A DNA stretch of 64,000 bases from Desulfocapsaceae bacterium (GTDB lineage Bacteria > Desulfobacterota > Desulfobulbia > Desulfobulbales > Desulfocapsaceae): positions 27,791 to 91,790 of the forward strand of contig JAUSAB010000054.1 of NCBI GenBank assembly GCA_030653035.1, given 5' to 3'. Below, piece after piece: positions 17,595 through 26,791 of this stretch. A program made the position numbers and the translations under genes. A model generated the notes under the pieces. It saw only the letters and a program-made list of their open reading frames with translations. It made no database searches and was not told where the DNA came from. The stretch's first letter is position 1; the number at the start of each line of letters is the position of its first letter.

Positions 17595-19109
17595 ATGACT
17601 ATAATCAACCAAGAAGATTTTATCAGCTCCATTGCCGACAGCCTGCAAGCCATCTCCTCCGCCCATCCCCTTGATTTTATTCAAGCCATGGCCCGCGCCT
17701 ATGAAAAAGAACAGAACCAGGCAGCCAAAGACGCCATGGCCCAGATCCTGATTAACTCCCGGATGGCAGCCATGGGCCAGCGCCCGATCTGTCAGGATAC
17801 CGGTATTGTCACCGTTTTCCTGACAGTGGGTATGCAGTGCCGATTCGATACGAAAATGAGTATCCAGGAACTGGTGGATGCCGGGGTACACCGGGCCTGG
17901 TTCAACCCGGAAAATCCCCTGCGCGCCTCAGTGCTCGCCGACCCTGCTGGTACTCGTAAAAATACCGGGGACAACACCCCGGCAGTAATCTATACCGAAC
18001 TTGTCCCCGGCAGCACCATCGACATCCGCATTGCGGCCAAAGGCGGCGGTTCGGAGAATAAGAGTAAATTCGTCACCTTAAATCCCGGTGACTCCATTGT
18101 TGACTGGGTGGTGCAAACCGTACCCGCCATGGGGGCCGGCTGGTGCCCTCCGGGAATTCTGGGAATCGGCATTGGCGGGACAGTGGATCGGGCCATGGTA
18201 CTGGCCAAAGAAGCGCTGATGGAACCCATCGATATCCAGGACTTGATGGAACGCGGACCAGTGAACCGAATCGAAGAGCTCCGCCTGGAGATCTATGAGG
18301 CCGTCAATGATTTAGGAATCGGCGCTCAGGGTTTGGGCGGCCTGACCACGGCACTTGATATTAAGATCAAGGACTGCCCAACGCATGCCGCCTCCCTGCC
18401 GGTAGCCATGATCCCCAACTGTGCCGCCACCCGTCATATCCATTTTACCCTCAATGGCAGTGGCCCCGCGCATTTTGCGCCGCCACATTTTGAAGACTGG
18501 CCGCAGATCAAATGGGAAAGGGGTACAGGGGTGCAACGGGTACAGCTTGATAACATCAGTCGCGAAGAAATCGCCAGTTGGAAAATTGGCGAGACTCTGC
18601 TCTTGAATGGTACCATCCTTACGGGACGGGATGCCGCCCATAGTCGCATCCAGAGGCTGCTGGCCAATGGTGAACCACTGCCGGAAGGTGTGGACTTTAA
18701 AGGGAAATTTATCTATTACGTCGGCCCGGTTGATCCGGTTGGCAACGAGGTCGTTGGCCCTGCCGGGCCCACCACCGCCACCCGCATGGATAAATATACC
18801 GAGATGATGCTTTCCCAGACCGGCCTGCTGGGCATGATCGGCAAATCAGAACGGGGAGACATCGCCATCGAATCCATCAAAAAGCATGGAGCGGTCTATC
18901 TGATGGCCGTTGGCGGCGCGGCCTACCTGGTTTCCAAGGCGATCAAGAAAGCACGGGTGGTGGCCTTTGGTGATCTGGGCATGGAGGCCATTTACGAGTT
19001 TGAGGTGGAAGATATGCCGGTGACCGTTGCCGTCGACAGCCGGGGTGAGTCTATACACAAAACAGGCCCGGCACTCTGGCAGCAGAAAATCAGGGATTAC
19101 AGAAAATAA
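17595..19109 (+). CDS. Class I (iron-sulfur) fumarate hydratase, fused alpha-beta form
   Basis: From the ATG at 17595 the protein has 504 residues; an in-frame ATG at 17556 would add 13. Neither has a clear ribosome binding site. The N-terminal two thirds are the alpha domain with a [4Fe-4S] cluster: RPICQDTGIVTVFL, GGGSENKSKF, and CPTHAASLPVAMIPNCAATR. The last third is the beta domain (TGRDAAHSRIQRLLANGE, GPTTATRMDKYTEMMLSQTGLLGMIGKSERG). The two subunits are fused as in E. coli FumA, but the protein is slightly shorter. It hydrates fumarate to malate in the TCA cycle and is oxygen-sensitive, fitting an anaerobe. A homologous tartrate dehydratase function is possible but less likely. Confidence 0.92.
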   Translation: MTIINQEDFISSIADSLQAISSAHPLDFIQAMARAYEKEQNQAAKDAMAQILINSRMAAMGQRPICQDTGIVTVFLTVGMQCRFDTKMSIQELVDAGVHRAWFNPENPLRASVLADPAGTRKNTGDNTPAVIYTELVPGSTIDIRIAAKGGGSENKSKFVTLNPGDSIVDWVVQTVPAMGAGWCPPGILGIGIGGTVDRAMVLAKEALMEPIDIQDLMERGPVNRIEELRLEIYEAVNDLGIGAQGLGGLTTALDIKIKDCPTHAASLPVAMIPNCAATRHIHFTLNGSGPAHFAPPHFEDWPQIKWERGTGVQRVQLDNISREEIASWKIGETLLLNGTILTGRDAAHSRIQRLLANGEPLPEGVDFKGKFIYYVGPVDPVGNEVVGPAGPTTATRMDKYTEMMLSQTGLLGMIGKSERGDIAIESIKKHGAVYLMAVGGAAYLVSKAIKKARVVAFGDLGMEAIYEFEVEDMPVTVAVDSRGESIHKTGPALWQQKIRDYRK

Positions 19110-19151
19110 AAATCGTCACCCAAAAGAAGGTTAACTGCCACACCCCCCTGC

Positions 19152-19562
19152 TCAGTGCAGGTGTTCACCAGTGGAACTCATGGCCAGCTTGCCGGAGCGG
19201 ACTCCCCGCAAGGCAATGAGGTTATCGGCCAGCTTCTGGACTTCGGCAGCCTTACCACGAATTATAATAACCTCCAGACAATTATTATGATCCATGTGGA
19301 CATGGGTGGTAGAGACAATCTCGTGATGATAGTCATGTTGCAGTTCGGTGATCTTGTCTTGCACTTGATGCCTGTGGTGATCATAGACAAGGGTGATCAC
19401 TCCCATCACATCCTTGTCTGCGGCCCATTCATTCTGGACAGAACGGGCGCGGATCAGATCGCGGATCGCCTCTGAACGATTTTTATAATGATGTTGCTGC
19501 ATGAATGTATCAAAGTCATCCAGCAAATCCTCTTCAATGGAAATGGTAAATCGCTTGAGCAT
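19152..19562 (-). CDS. nikR: Nickel-responsive regulator NikR
   Basis: The 136-residue protein has an N-terminal ribbon-helix-helix DNA-binding domain (MLKRFTISIEEDLLDDFDTFMQQHHYKNRSEAIRDLIR) and a C-terminal ACT-like metal domain. The nickel ligands are visible: His in the HHRHQ region, HVHMDHNNCLEV (the two His and the Cys). Nickel binding makes the tetramer repress nickel uptake genes. The start is the ATG at 19562, with AAAGG 9 bases upstream; a GTG at 19571 overlaps that site. No nickel transporter lies nearby. Convergent with fumarase. Confidence 0.93.
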   Translation of the reverse strand: MLKRFTISIEEDLLDDFDTFMQQHHYKNRSEAIRDLIRARSVQNEWAADKDVMGVITLVYDHHRHQVQDKITELQHDYHHEIVSTTHVHMDHNNCLEVIIIRGKAAEVQKLADNLIALRGVRSGKLAMSSTGEHLH

Positions 19563-19798
19563 TGGTAGCACCTTTCTTTACTTTGAATTATTTTCTCCGT
19601 AGCAGGAATCGAAATCAACCTAATTGCAGGCGGCATATTTCTAGACAAATTAACAGGTAGATTGAAAGATGGAAATCTGAATTTGTATCAGGGAAGAAAT
19701 CCTGTTTGATTTGCTTTGTTTTTTATACTACAAGTTAAAAGGATTCCCTTTTTTTGCGTATATGAATGAAGTAACAAATATTTGAGTTGGAGGTTTAC

Positions 19799-21205
19799 AT
19801 GAAGATAACTTGTCCCCATTGCGGAGTAATTGGCTCCGCACATGATTCCATGCCCGGCGGAAAAGTCCGGTGCCCGCAATGTGACAAGGTTTTCAAAGTC
19901 ACGGAACAGAAAATTGCCTGTCCGCACTGTGGAGTCATTGGTTCTCCAGGGGATTCTTCGGTTGACACAAAGCTCCGGTGTCCACAATGTGAAAAAGTTT
20001 TTCTTTTAACGCAAGAGCTGTTGACTGGGCCGTCAACCAGAGGTGTTGCGCCAACTATTGACACGGAAGAGCTCAAGGGTTCATTGGCGGCAGAGGCTGG
20101 CGGCATTGAAACTCTTGCTGAAGAGGAACTGCTCTTCTCTCTACCGGAACCAGAACCAGTGCTTGCACCGATAGCTGAGGTACTGCCGGAACCAAAGGAA
20201 GAGATCACAATTGCTCCCGAGCCGGAAGTAGTGTCAGAAATTGAACTTGTTTTGGAGCCTGAGATTGAGCCAGAACCCGAAATGGTGATTGTTGCTCCCT
20301 CCCAACCCGAATTAGAGATTGAGAGTCTATCTATTCCAGAGCCAGAAATAGAAGCAGAAACTGAGATAGCGGTTGTCGCTGCTCCCGAGCCCGAATTGGA
20401 ACTGGAGATTGAACCTGTTTCCGAGATAGAGCTGGCGCTTGTTGCTACTCCTGAGCTCGAACCCGAGGTTATGGTCGCGCCGTTGCCAGAGCCGGAGATA
20501 GCAGTGGAACCAGAAGCAGAGATAACGGTTGTCGCTGCGTCCGAGCCAGAAGTGGAGCTGGAGATTGAATCTGTTTCCGAGATAGAGCTGGCGCTTATGG
20601 ATACTTCTGAGCTCGAACCGAAACCCGAACCTGAGCCCGAGGTTATGGTCGAGTTGTTGCCAGAGCCAGAACCGGAAATAGCAGTTGAACCAGAGGCAAA
20701 GATAACGGTTGTCGTTGCGCCCGAACCCGAAGTGGAGCTGGAGATTGAATCTGTTTCCGAGATAGAGCTGGCGCTTATGGATACTTCTGAGCTCGAACCA
20801 AAACCCGAGCCTGAACCCGAGGTTATGGTCGAACTGTTGCCAGAGCCGAAACCCGCGCCTGATGTTGTTTCCGAGCCTGAGATTATCACGACACCACCCC
20901 TTGCAAACGAAAGCGTGCCAGCATACCTCAAAGAGAAGGAGGCAACAGCTGGAGAGTCGGAATCAACGGCCACGCCGACCCGTGTCTGCGCCGGGTGTGG
21001 CGATTCTTTCCACCCAGAATTCCTGCAGGAAGTCGACGGACAACCCTACTGTGGAGTTTGCCAGCTTCGCACCGCCGCTGCCGTGAGCAAAGAGAAGTCA
21101 CCCAACATTGGTGACGGGAAGTTAAAGGGCACACTGGCTGCCCTCTTGCTTCTTGGGCTGCTTGCCCTTGCCGTGCTGGCACTGAAAATGCTGGGTATTA
21201 TCTGA
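19799..21205 (+). CDS. Tail-anchored zinc-ribbon protein with a long acidic Glu/Pro repeat stalk
   Basis: The 468-residue protein is unusual. Residues 1-30 and 36-66 are two MJ0042-type zinc ribbons, each with two CPxC pairs (CPHCGVIG and CPQCDKVF; CPHCGVIG and CPQCEKVF). Residues about 80-370 are an acidic low-complexity stalk of Glu, Pro and Val, with three tandem units of 52-60 residues. About residues 395-425 hold four Cys (CAGCGDSFHPEF ... PYCGVCQ), a second zinc-binding motif. A C-terminal transmembrane helix (LAALLLLGLLALAVLALKML) ends the protein, so most of it is probably cytoplasmic and tail-anchored. The start at 19799 follows GGAGG by 7 bases. Function unknown; MJ0042 ribbons occur in deltaproteobacterial membrane-signalling and motility proteins. 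Confidence 0.85.
   Translation: MKITCPHCGVIGSAHDSMPGGKVRCPQCDKVFKVTEQKIACPHCGVIGSPGDSSVDTKLRCPQCEKVFLLTQELLTGPSTRGVAPTIDTEELKGSLAAEAGGIETLAEEELLFSLPEPEPVLAPIAEVLPEPKEEITIAPEPEVVSEIELVLEPEIEPEPEMVIVAPSQPELEIESLSIPEPEIEAETEIAVVAAPEPELELEIEPVSEIELALVATPELEPEVMVAPLPEPEIAVEPEAEITVVAASEPEVELEIESVSEIELALMDTSELEPKPEPEPEVMVELLPEPEPEIAVEPEAKITVVVAPEPEVELEIESVSEIELALMDTSELEPKPEPEPEVMVELLPEPKPAPDVVSEPEIITTPPLANESVPAYLKEKEATAGESESTATPTRVCAGCGDSFHPEFLQEVDGQPYCGVCQLRTAAAVSKEKSPNIGDGKLKGTLAALLLLGLLALAVLALKMLGII
20365..20860 (+). repeat. Tandem coding repeat within the acidic stalk
   Basis: Three units begin at 20365 (156 bases, diverged), 20521 (180 bases) and 20701 (about 160 bases, partial). Units 2 and 3 are nearly identical at DNA level over most of their length. 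Each encodes an ITVV-AxEPE-VELEIESVSEIELALMDTSELEPKP block. The near-identity suggests recent duplication or slippage, and copy number is likely to vary between strains. Confidence 0.85.
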
Positions 21206-21391
21206 ATCCTGCATGGATTTTGGTGATACAAACACCCCATGATCTTCATGGGACACTTACAACCATGCCCCGCAAAGATTGAAGTGCGTTTTAATTCTCT
21301 TTGGATCTGGCCCGCACCCCGAAACGGGTTGTTTGCTAAGGGGTAGTGGAAATAGGAAATATCAATTTTTATACAAAAGGAAGGTATTTGT

Positions 21392-22714
21392 ATGAAGACA
21401 TTGATTCTTGTTTTGGCCCTGGTGGTGACACTTCAATATCAAATCGCGACAGCTGGCGTTCTCTATGTGCGCTCGGACGGCCTTGCCACCTGGCCATGTG
21501 GCACCAGTATCGCCAATTCCTGTAAAAACATAGCCACGGCCGTGGCCAATGCTAATGTTTACGCAACGACCTCCATCAAGGTCGCGCAGGGGGATTATGC
21601 GGAACAGGTCGATATTAGGGATGTTAATCTGCCAGCCTCCGGGTTAGGCCAGCTTACTATTGAAGGTGGATGGAATGCCGATTTTACCACCCAGAGCCCT
21701 GATCCCACTAAGACCCGCATAACCTCTTCAAATGATAATGCTGTCATCAACATTGCCCCTGGTACAGGGCATAGGGTTGGTCTGCGTCTGGCCTATTTGA
21801 CCTTACGAGGAACAACCAACCTCCAGAGACTGGGGCTTGAGGCATGGGCTTCTCAAAGTACGATCGATCTTGATATTGAGCATTGTCATGTTGTGTCATT
21901 CAGAGGGCAGGGGATCTCCCTTGTTGCTGATACGGTGGGGCAAGCAACAGTCACCGTTCAGGATACGACTCTCCAGGGCAATTATCAGGTCGGATCTCCT
22001 TGGTCAGGAGCGGGAATGTATATTACTTCATGGAGTGGCTCCACTGTCGGGGTTACCCTGACCAAAAATACAATTGTTGATAATCAGGCTATAGCGGGTG
22101 GTGGCATATATTTGTATACGAATGGAGCCACATTGAATGCCACCCTTGTGAACAATATTATGGCAGGGAATCAAACGGTTGCGGACGGAGGGGCAATTAA
22201 TGCAGCCGCAGCAGGAGATAGTATCATGGTGCTAACCATGACCAACAACACCATCAATAATAATCAGGCGAATTCTCAGGGGGGTGGTATCCTCTTGTCC
22301 TCTTTAAATACGGCAACAATAACTGCCGAGTTAACAAATACCATCGTCTGGGGGAATAACAACTCTGACATTTACATCAACCAAAATGATTTATCCACTA
22401 CTACCGTAACTCCATACTACTCAATGGTCGACATAGTTGCTGGAGTCACAAGTTCTTATAAAATTGGTATGCACAATCTGCATATCAACCCGGCCCTGAA
22501 CGACAGCTACCATCTTACCGGGACGTCTCCCGCAAAGGACAAGGGTCTTTGCGGAGAAATTGGGCCTGGTTATTATGAACGCTTCGCCCCCTATGATGAT
22601 ATTGATGGAAACGCCCGGCCTGGCTGGAATGTAGAGTTAGGCTGTGATATCGGCGCTGATGAATACCGGTTTCCATGGATTCTGCTCAATCCCGTTATTA
22701 CAAAACAACAATAA
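21392..22714 (+). CDS. Secreted parallel beta-helix protein with choice-of-anchor Q domain
   Basis: The 440-residue protein has a Sec signal peptide (residues 1-21, MKTLILVLALVVTLQYQIATA) with a cleavage site before GVLY. The body has repeated short strand patterns with Asn-rich turns (TNNTINNNQANSQGGGI, LVNNIMAGNQTVADGG), typical of right-handed beta-helix/polymorphic outer-membrane repeat proteins. The C terminus contains DDIDGNARPGWNVELGCDIGADEY, the choice-of-anchor Q motif. Such proteins are extracellular or surface-anchored and may bind or cut polysaccharide; no catalytic motif is obvious. It ends 6 bases before the gspE stop, convergent with it. It could be a substrate of that secretion system (inference). 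Confidence 0.82.
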   Translation: MKTLILVLALVVTLQYQIATAGVLYVRSDGLATWPCGTSIANSCKNIATAVANANVYATTSIKVAQGDYAEQVDIRDVNLPASGLGQLTIEGGWNADFTTQSPDPTKTRITSSNDNAVINIAPGTGHRVGLRLAYLTLRGTTNLQRLGLEAWASQSTIDLDIEHCHVVSFRGQGISLVADTVGQATVTVQDTTLQGNYQVGSPWSGAGMYITSWSGSTVGVTLTKNTIVDNQAIAGGGIYLYTNGATLNATLVNNIMAGNQTVADGGAINAAAAGDSIMVLTMTNNTINNNQANSQGGGILLSSLNTATITAELTNTIVWGNNNSDIYINQNDLSTTTVTPYYSMVDIVAGVTSSYKIGMHNLHINPALNDSYHLTGTSPAKDKGLCGEIGPGYYERFAPYDDIDGNARPGWNVELGCDIGADEYRFPWILLNPVITKQQ

Positions 22715-22720
22715 ACGCAC

Positions 22721-24403
22721 TTATTCCTTTGACACCCGGTACACCTCCTCAATGGTGGTGATGCCCTGAAAGACCTTCATCGCGCCGTCATGGCGCAGGG
22801 TGATCATCCCGTTCTTGATGGCCAGCTCCTTGATCTCGTTGGCGTTGGCAGTCTGGAGGATCAGGTGTTTCATCTCGCGGTCCATAAGCAGCAGTTCGAA
22901 AATACCGCACCGGCCCTTATAGCCGGTGTGGTGGCATTTGGCGCATCCCCTTCCTTTATATGCCTGCTGTGTTGCATCTTCCGGTGTGATTCCAAGTCTG
23001 ATCCATGCTTCCGGGTCGGGGGTATAGGCCTCTTTACAGTGCGGACAGATGATGCGGACTAGACGCTGGGCAAGAATGGCATTGATGGAGGACGAGAGGA
23101 GAAAGGGCTCGACACCCATATCAACAAGTCTGGTAATAGCGCTGGCGGCATCATTGGTGTGCAGGGTGGAAAAGACCAGATGACCAGTCAAGGCCGACTG
23201 GATGGCAATCTCGGCGGTCTCGGTATCACGGATCTCACCTATCAGAATAACATCGGGATCCTGCCGGACTATGGAACGGAGACCGGAGGCAAAGGTAAGA
23301 TTGATCTTCGGATTAACCTGGACCTGGCCAATGCCGCTGATCCGGTATTCAACGGGATCTTCAACAGTGATGATATTGATATCGGTGTTATTGATCGAAG
23401 TCAGGGCCGCATAGAGGGTTGTGGTCTTGCCGCTGCCGGTAGGGCCGGTGACGAGCACAATGCCGTTGGCCGCCTTGATCTGTTCTGTAAAAGGGATGAA
23501 GCGGTCATCCGGCATGCCCAGCTCGGTCAGGGTAATCAGCACTGAGGATTTGTCGAGCAAACGGAGCACCACCCGCTCACCAAAAGAGGTTGGCAAAGTG
23601 GAGACCCGGATATCAACATCTTTATTGCCGACCTTCAACTCAATACGCCCATCCTGGGGCAGACGTTTTTCGGCAATGTTCAGATTGGCCATGATCTTGA
23701 TCCGGGAGATCAGCGCCGACTGGACATGCTTAGGCGGACTGAGCATGTCATAAAGGATGCCATCGAGGCGCTGGCGAATTTTCAGGCTGTTCTGGTAGGG
23801 CTCGATATGGATATCCGAGGCATTGTCACGCACGGCCTGGGAAAACATGAGGTTGACCAGGCGGATGACTGGAGCATCGCTGGTATCATCAAGCAGATCA
23901 CCTGTCTCTTCAATCTCCGAAAAAAGGGCCTCAGGATCTTCACTGTCAATGTCCTGCATCACCTCTGCCGCTGAATCCTGGGTCATATCATAGGCAAAAT
24001 TAATGGCAGTGGTAATGGCCGCCAGTGGACACAGGACGGGGCGGACACCGTTCCAGCCCAGAATGGCGCAGAGATCATCAAAGGCCTGAAAACTGAAAGG
24101 GTCATTGATGGCAATAAAGGCATCATCCTGTGTTGCCACCGGGACCATGGCATTTTTTTTCAGGAAGGCAATGGCAATGCTGGCGGTAAAATCAGTCTGA
24201 ATCTCAGGAGGCAGCATGCGCGTAACCTCCATGTTGAGTTGGCGGCCCAAGGTTTCCAGGAGATCAATCTCATCAAGATTGTTCAGTCTAATCAGGATTC
24301 GGACCAGTTGACCGCCTTTTTCTTCCCTGTTCTCCATCGCCTGTTCCCAGGCCTCAGGCGGCAAGTGAAAGCGCTCTGTCAGGATGTTTTGTAACTGGTT
24401 CAT
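22721..24403 (-). CDS. gspE: Type II secretion ATPase GspE
   Basis: The 560-residue cytoplasmic ATPase powers pseudopilus assembly. An N-terminal GspE/PilB domain (about 1-150) precedes the ATPase core: Walker A GPTGSGKTTTLY, the Asp box ITVEDPVEYR, Walker B RQDPDVILIGEIRD, and the His box LTGHLVFSTLHTNDA. A four-Cys zinc site (CPHCKEAY ... CAKCHHTGYKGRCG) sits near the C terminus, diagnostic of GspE/PilB. It is the last gene of the operon, 3 bases after gspD. GspE cannot be told from PilB by motifs alone, but the gene context settles it. Confidence 0.96.
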   Translation of the reverse strand: MNQLQNILTERFHLPPEAWEQAMENREEKGGQLVRILIRLNNLDEIDLLETLGRQLNMEVTRMLPPEIQTDFTASIAIAFLKKNAMVPVATQDDAFIAINDPFSFQAFDDLCAILGWNGVRPVLCPLAAITTAINFAYDMTQDSAAEVMQDIDSEDPEALFSEIEETGDLLDDTSDAPVIRLVNLMFSQAVRDNASDIHIEPYQNSLKIRQRLDGILYDMLSPPKHVQSALISRIKIMANLNIAEKRLPQDGRIELKVGNKDVDIRVSTLPTSFGERVVLRLLDKSSVLITLTELGMPDDRFIPFTEQIKAANGIVLVTGPTGSGKTTTLYAALTSINNTDINIITVEDPVEYRISGIGQVQVNPKINLTFASGLRSIVRQDPDVILIGEIRDTETAEIAIQSALTGHLVFSTLHTNDAASAITRLVDMGVEPFLLSSSINAILAQRLVRIICPHCKEAYTPDPEAWIRLGITPEDATQQAYKGRGCAKCHHTGYKGRCGIFELLLMDREMKHLILQTANANEIKELAIKNGMITLRHDGAMKVFQGITTIEEVYRVSKE

Positions 24404-24406
24404 GGG

Positions 24407-26791
24407 TTACTGGGCTTCCCTGGCAGGTGATGGCGTCTTGTGCAATCGCTCAATATTTTCCTTACAGGCCTGGAGCAGAGCGCTATCCACCTTGTTGGGA
24501 TCTGAGAAATTAACAGCTGCCTGGGCACTGGCATTTTCCAGAATCATCTGGTACAGCTTGATCGCTTGCTGGAAATTGCCTTCCCGCTCATTGATGGCGC
24601 CAAGATTGAACTGGGCGTAATAATTATGAGGATCAATGCTCAGAGCCTCGTTAAAGTGTTCTTTAGCTTCTGCATATTTCCCTTTCTGCATCAGTTCAAA
24701 TCCTTGATCAATCAAAGACATAACATGGTTGTTATCAATGGGGTTTACCAGGAGTTGCCTTGCTTCCGGGAGATCCTTTTCGATGGTGTCGGTTTTGATG
24801 GCGGTGACCCCGGTCATATCGCCAGGATTTTTAATGATCCTGGGGGTGATAAAAATGAACATATTGGTCTTTTTTCGACTGGTCTTTTTCTCCTTGAAGA
24901 GCCAGCCGAGCACAGGAATGTCGCCCAGGAGCGGAATTTTATACTCACCCTCGGTGTCGTCCTGACCAATGATGCCGCCGATGACAATGGTATTGTTGTC
25001 TTTGACAAGCACAGTAGTGGTGGCAGTGCGTTTGAAGGTGGTGGGTTTGTCAGCCGCAGATCCGGCCTTGAGCTTGCTGACCTCGGTGGCGATTTCCAGG
25101 CGCAGGATATCGGCCTGATTGATCTGTGGGGTGATGGTCAGCTTGGTAGCAATATCCTTGTATTCATAGTTCTGATAGCCAATAGAGCTTGTGTCCACAC
25201 CGGTAGTTTTTAAGCCTGTATTGTCTATTGCGGCCTGTGTTCTGGTAAGATAGGGGGTGTTTTCACCGATACTGATTTCCGCTTTTTTGTTGTCAGTAGT
25301 CAAAATCTGCGGGGTGGCAATGACATTGACATTACTATCGGTCTTGTAGGCCTTTAAGACGGCGCCGATATCTGGAAAGGTGATGCCGCCGATTTGGATG
25401 CCCTGTTTGAGAATACCCAGAGAAAATCCCTGACCAATGGTGGCAGATGCGGGAACGGCAGCAACAGCAGGCGTTGTAGCAGTAGCAGCAACAGCAGGAA
25501 CGGCAGCAGTATAGCCGATAGTATCCGAGAGTTTATAACCGGCGCTGCCACCAAATCCGGTGAGCATCTGCCCGGTGCCATCGTGAAAGGTACCTCCTCC
25601 CATCCAGTTGACCCCTACATCAAAGGAAGAATCAGCATCCACCTCCATGATCAGCGCCTCCAGATAGACCATTCGCCTGGGGATATCCAACTTCTTGATA
25701 ACATTATCCAGTTCTTTAAATTCAGTGCGGGAGGCGGTGATAATCAGAGAGTTGGTTTCGATATCAGGCATGATCTTGACATCTTTGGAGATGGTCGGGG
25801 CCTCGCCTTTTTTTGCCGGATCGCTTGACTGCTGACCAGGCAAAGCGGTCAAGACCGTCGCCAGCTCCTTGGCCGTTGCATGTTGCAGATAGACCACATG
25901 GATATTCCCTTCGTTCTGCTTCATCTCGGTGTCAAGCATGGCTATCAACCGTTTGACCCGAGCAACATTTACAGGCGAGGCCACCAGAATAAGACTGTTA
26001 ATGGGTTCATAACCGACAACCTTCAAAGAAGAAAGAGCCTTGCCCTCTTTGGGCCCCTGGGTTTGCTGGAAAATGGCATTAACGGCAGTAGCGGTTACCG
26101 TGGCAGAGGCGTGGCTGAGCGGGATCACCGCAATTTCTTCATCGGTGAGCGGAACATCAATGGATTCAATAATGGTCAGCAGTTTCTGGATATTGGAGAG
26201 AGTTTCAGTGACAATCAACATCCCCGACTGGGTATGGGCAATAACTACCGATGTCTTGGAAACAAGAGGGATCAGTACCTTTTTCATCTCTTCAGGAGTG
26301 GTGTAATGCAGGGGGATGATCTGGGTGACGATCTTGTCTTCGGGGCTGGATGGATCACCATGGCTGAGGGTGTTGATATTCTGGGAAAGCGCGCGCGCAG
26401 CCGGCATTATTTTGGTGATGGCGCCAGCCGCTACCGTCGTAAACCCGTTTACCTCCAGAACTGATTCAAAGAGCTGGTAGGCCTCATCTTCCGATATCTT
26501 GGTGGGCGAGATAATGGTGACATTCCCCTGTACCGCCTTATCGACTATAAAATTTTTCCCAGTCAACTCACTAACATACTTTATAAACAAGCGAATATCG
26601 ACATTATCAAAATCAATGGTGATGAATCGCTCGGAATTTGTATCCTGTGCTGTTTTAGCAGGCGATTGTTTTGTGGCCGCATCCTGAGCTGCGGAAAGCG
26701 AGGGAGTCAATTGCAGCAGCAGGATGACAACAATTTGCAGACAAATCGCCTTGCGGTTACAGGAGATTTGTAAAAGATCGATCAAACTCAT
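24407..26791 (-). CDS. gspD: Type II secretion outer-membrane secretin GspD with C-terminal TPR
   Basis: The 794-residue secretin has a signal peptide (to about 35, ending SLSA). It then has the N0 domain (RFITIDFDNVDIRLFIKYVSELTGKNFIVD), N1-N3 domains (VIPLHYTTPEEMKKVLIPLVS; IHVVYLQHATAKELATVL), and the beta-barrel secretin core with VPLLGDIPVLGWLFKEKKTSRKKTNMFIFITPRII. After the core, residues about 689-755 contain tetratricopeptide motifs (MQKGKYAEAKEHFNEALSIDPHNYYAQFNLGAINEREGNFQQAI). A TPR here is unusual: separate TPR lipoproteins serve as pilotins for type IV pilus secretins. The start overlaps the gspC stop (ATGA). Confidence 0.94.
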   Translation of the reverse strand: MSLIDLLQISCNRKAICLQIVVILLLQLTPSLSAAQDAATKQSPAKTAQDTNSERFITIDFDNVDIRLFIKYVSELTGKNFIVDKAVQGNVTIISPTKISEDEAYQLFESVLEVNGFTTVAAGAITKIMPAARALSQNINTLSHGDPSSPEDKIVTQIIPLHYTTPEEMKKVLIPLVSKTSVVIAHTQSGMLIVTETLSNIQKLLTIIESIDVPLTDEEIAVIPLSHASATVTATAVNAIFQQTQGPKEGKALSSLKVVGYEPINSLILVASPVNVARVKRLIAMLDTEMKQNEGNIHVVYLQHATAKELATVLTALPGQQSSDPAKKGEAPTISKDVKIMPDIETNSLIITASRTEFKELDNVIKKLDIPRRMVYLEALIMEVDADSSFDVGVNWMGGGTFHDGTGQMLTGFGGSAGYKLSDTIGYTAAVPAVAATATTPAVAAVPASATIGQGFSLGILKQGIQIGGITFPDIGAVLKAYKTDSNVNVIATPQILTTDNKKAEISIGENTPYLTRTQAAIDNTGLKTTGVDTSSIGYQNYEYKDIATKLTITPQINQADILRLEIATEVSKLKAGSAADKPTTFKRTATTTVLVKDNNTIVIGGIIGQDDTEGEYKIPLLGDIPVLGWLFKEKKTSRKKTNMFIFITPRIIKNPGDMTGVTAIKTDTIEKDLPEARQLLVNPIDNNHVMSLIDQGFELMQKGKYAEAKEHFNEALSIDPHNYYAQFNLGAINEREGNFQQAIKLYQMILENASAQAAVNFSDPNKVDSALLQACKENIERLHKTPSPAREAQ

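Noticed and set aside
20365..20860. Tandem repeats considered as a CRISPR array
   Set aside because: The units are 156-180 bases, contiguous and in frame within a coding gene, with no spacers or cas genes.
19795..20973. Long Ser/Thr/Gly-rich open frame on the minus strand
   Set aside because: It is the complement of the acidic Glu/Pro repeat stalk of the zinc-ribbon gene. Low-complexity coding repeats often leave such open antisense frames, and it has no ribosome binding site or recognisable domain.
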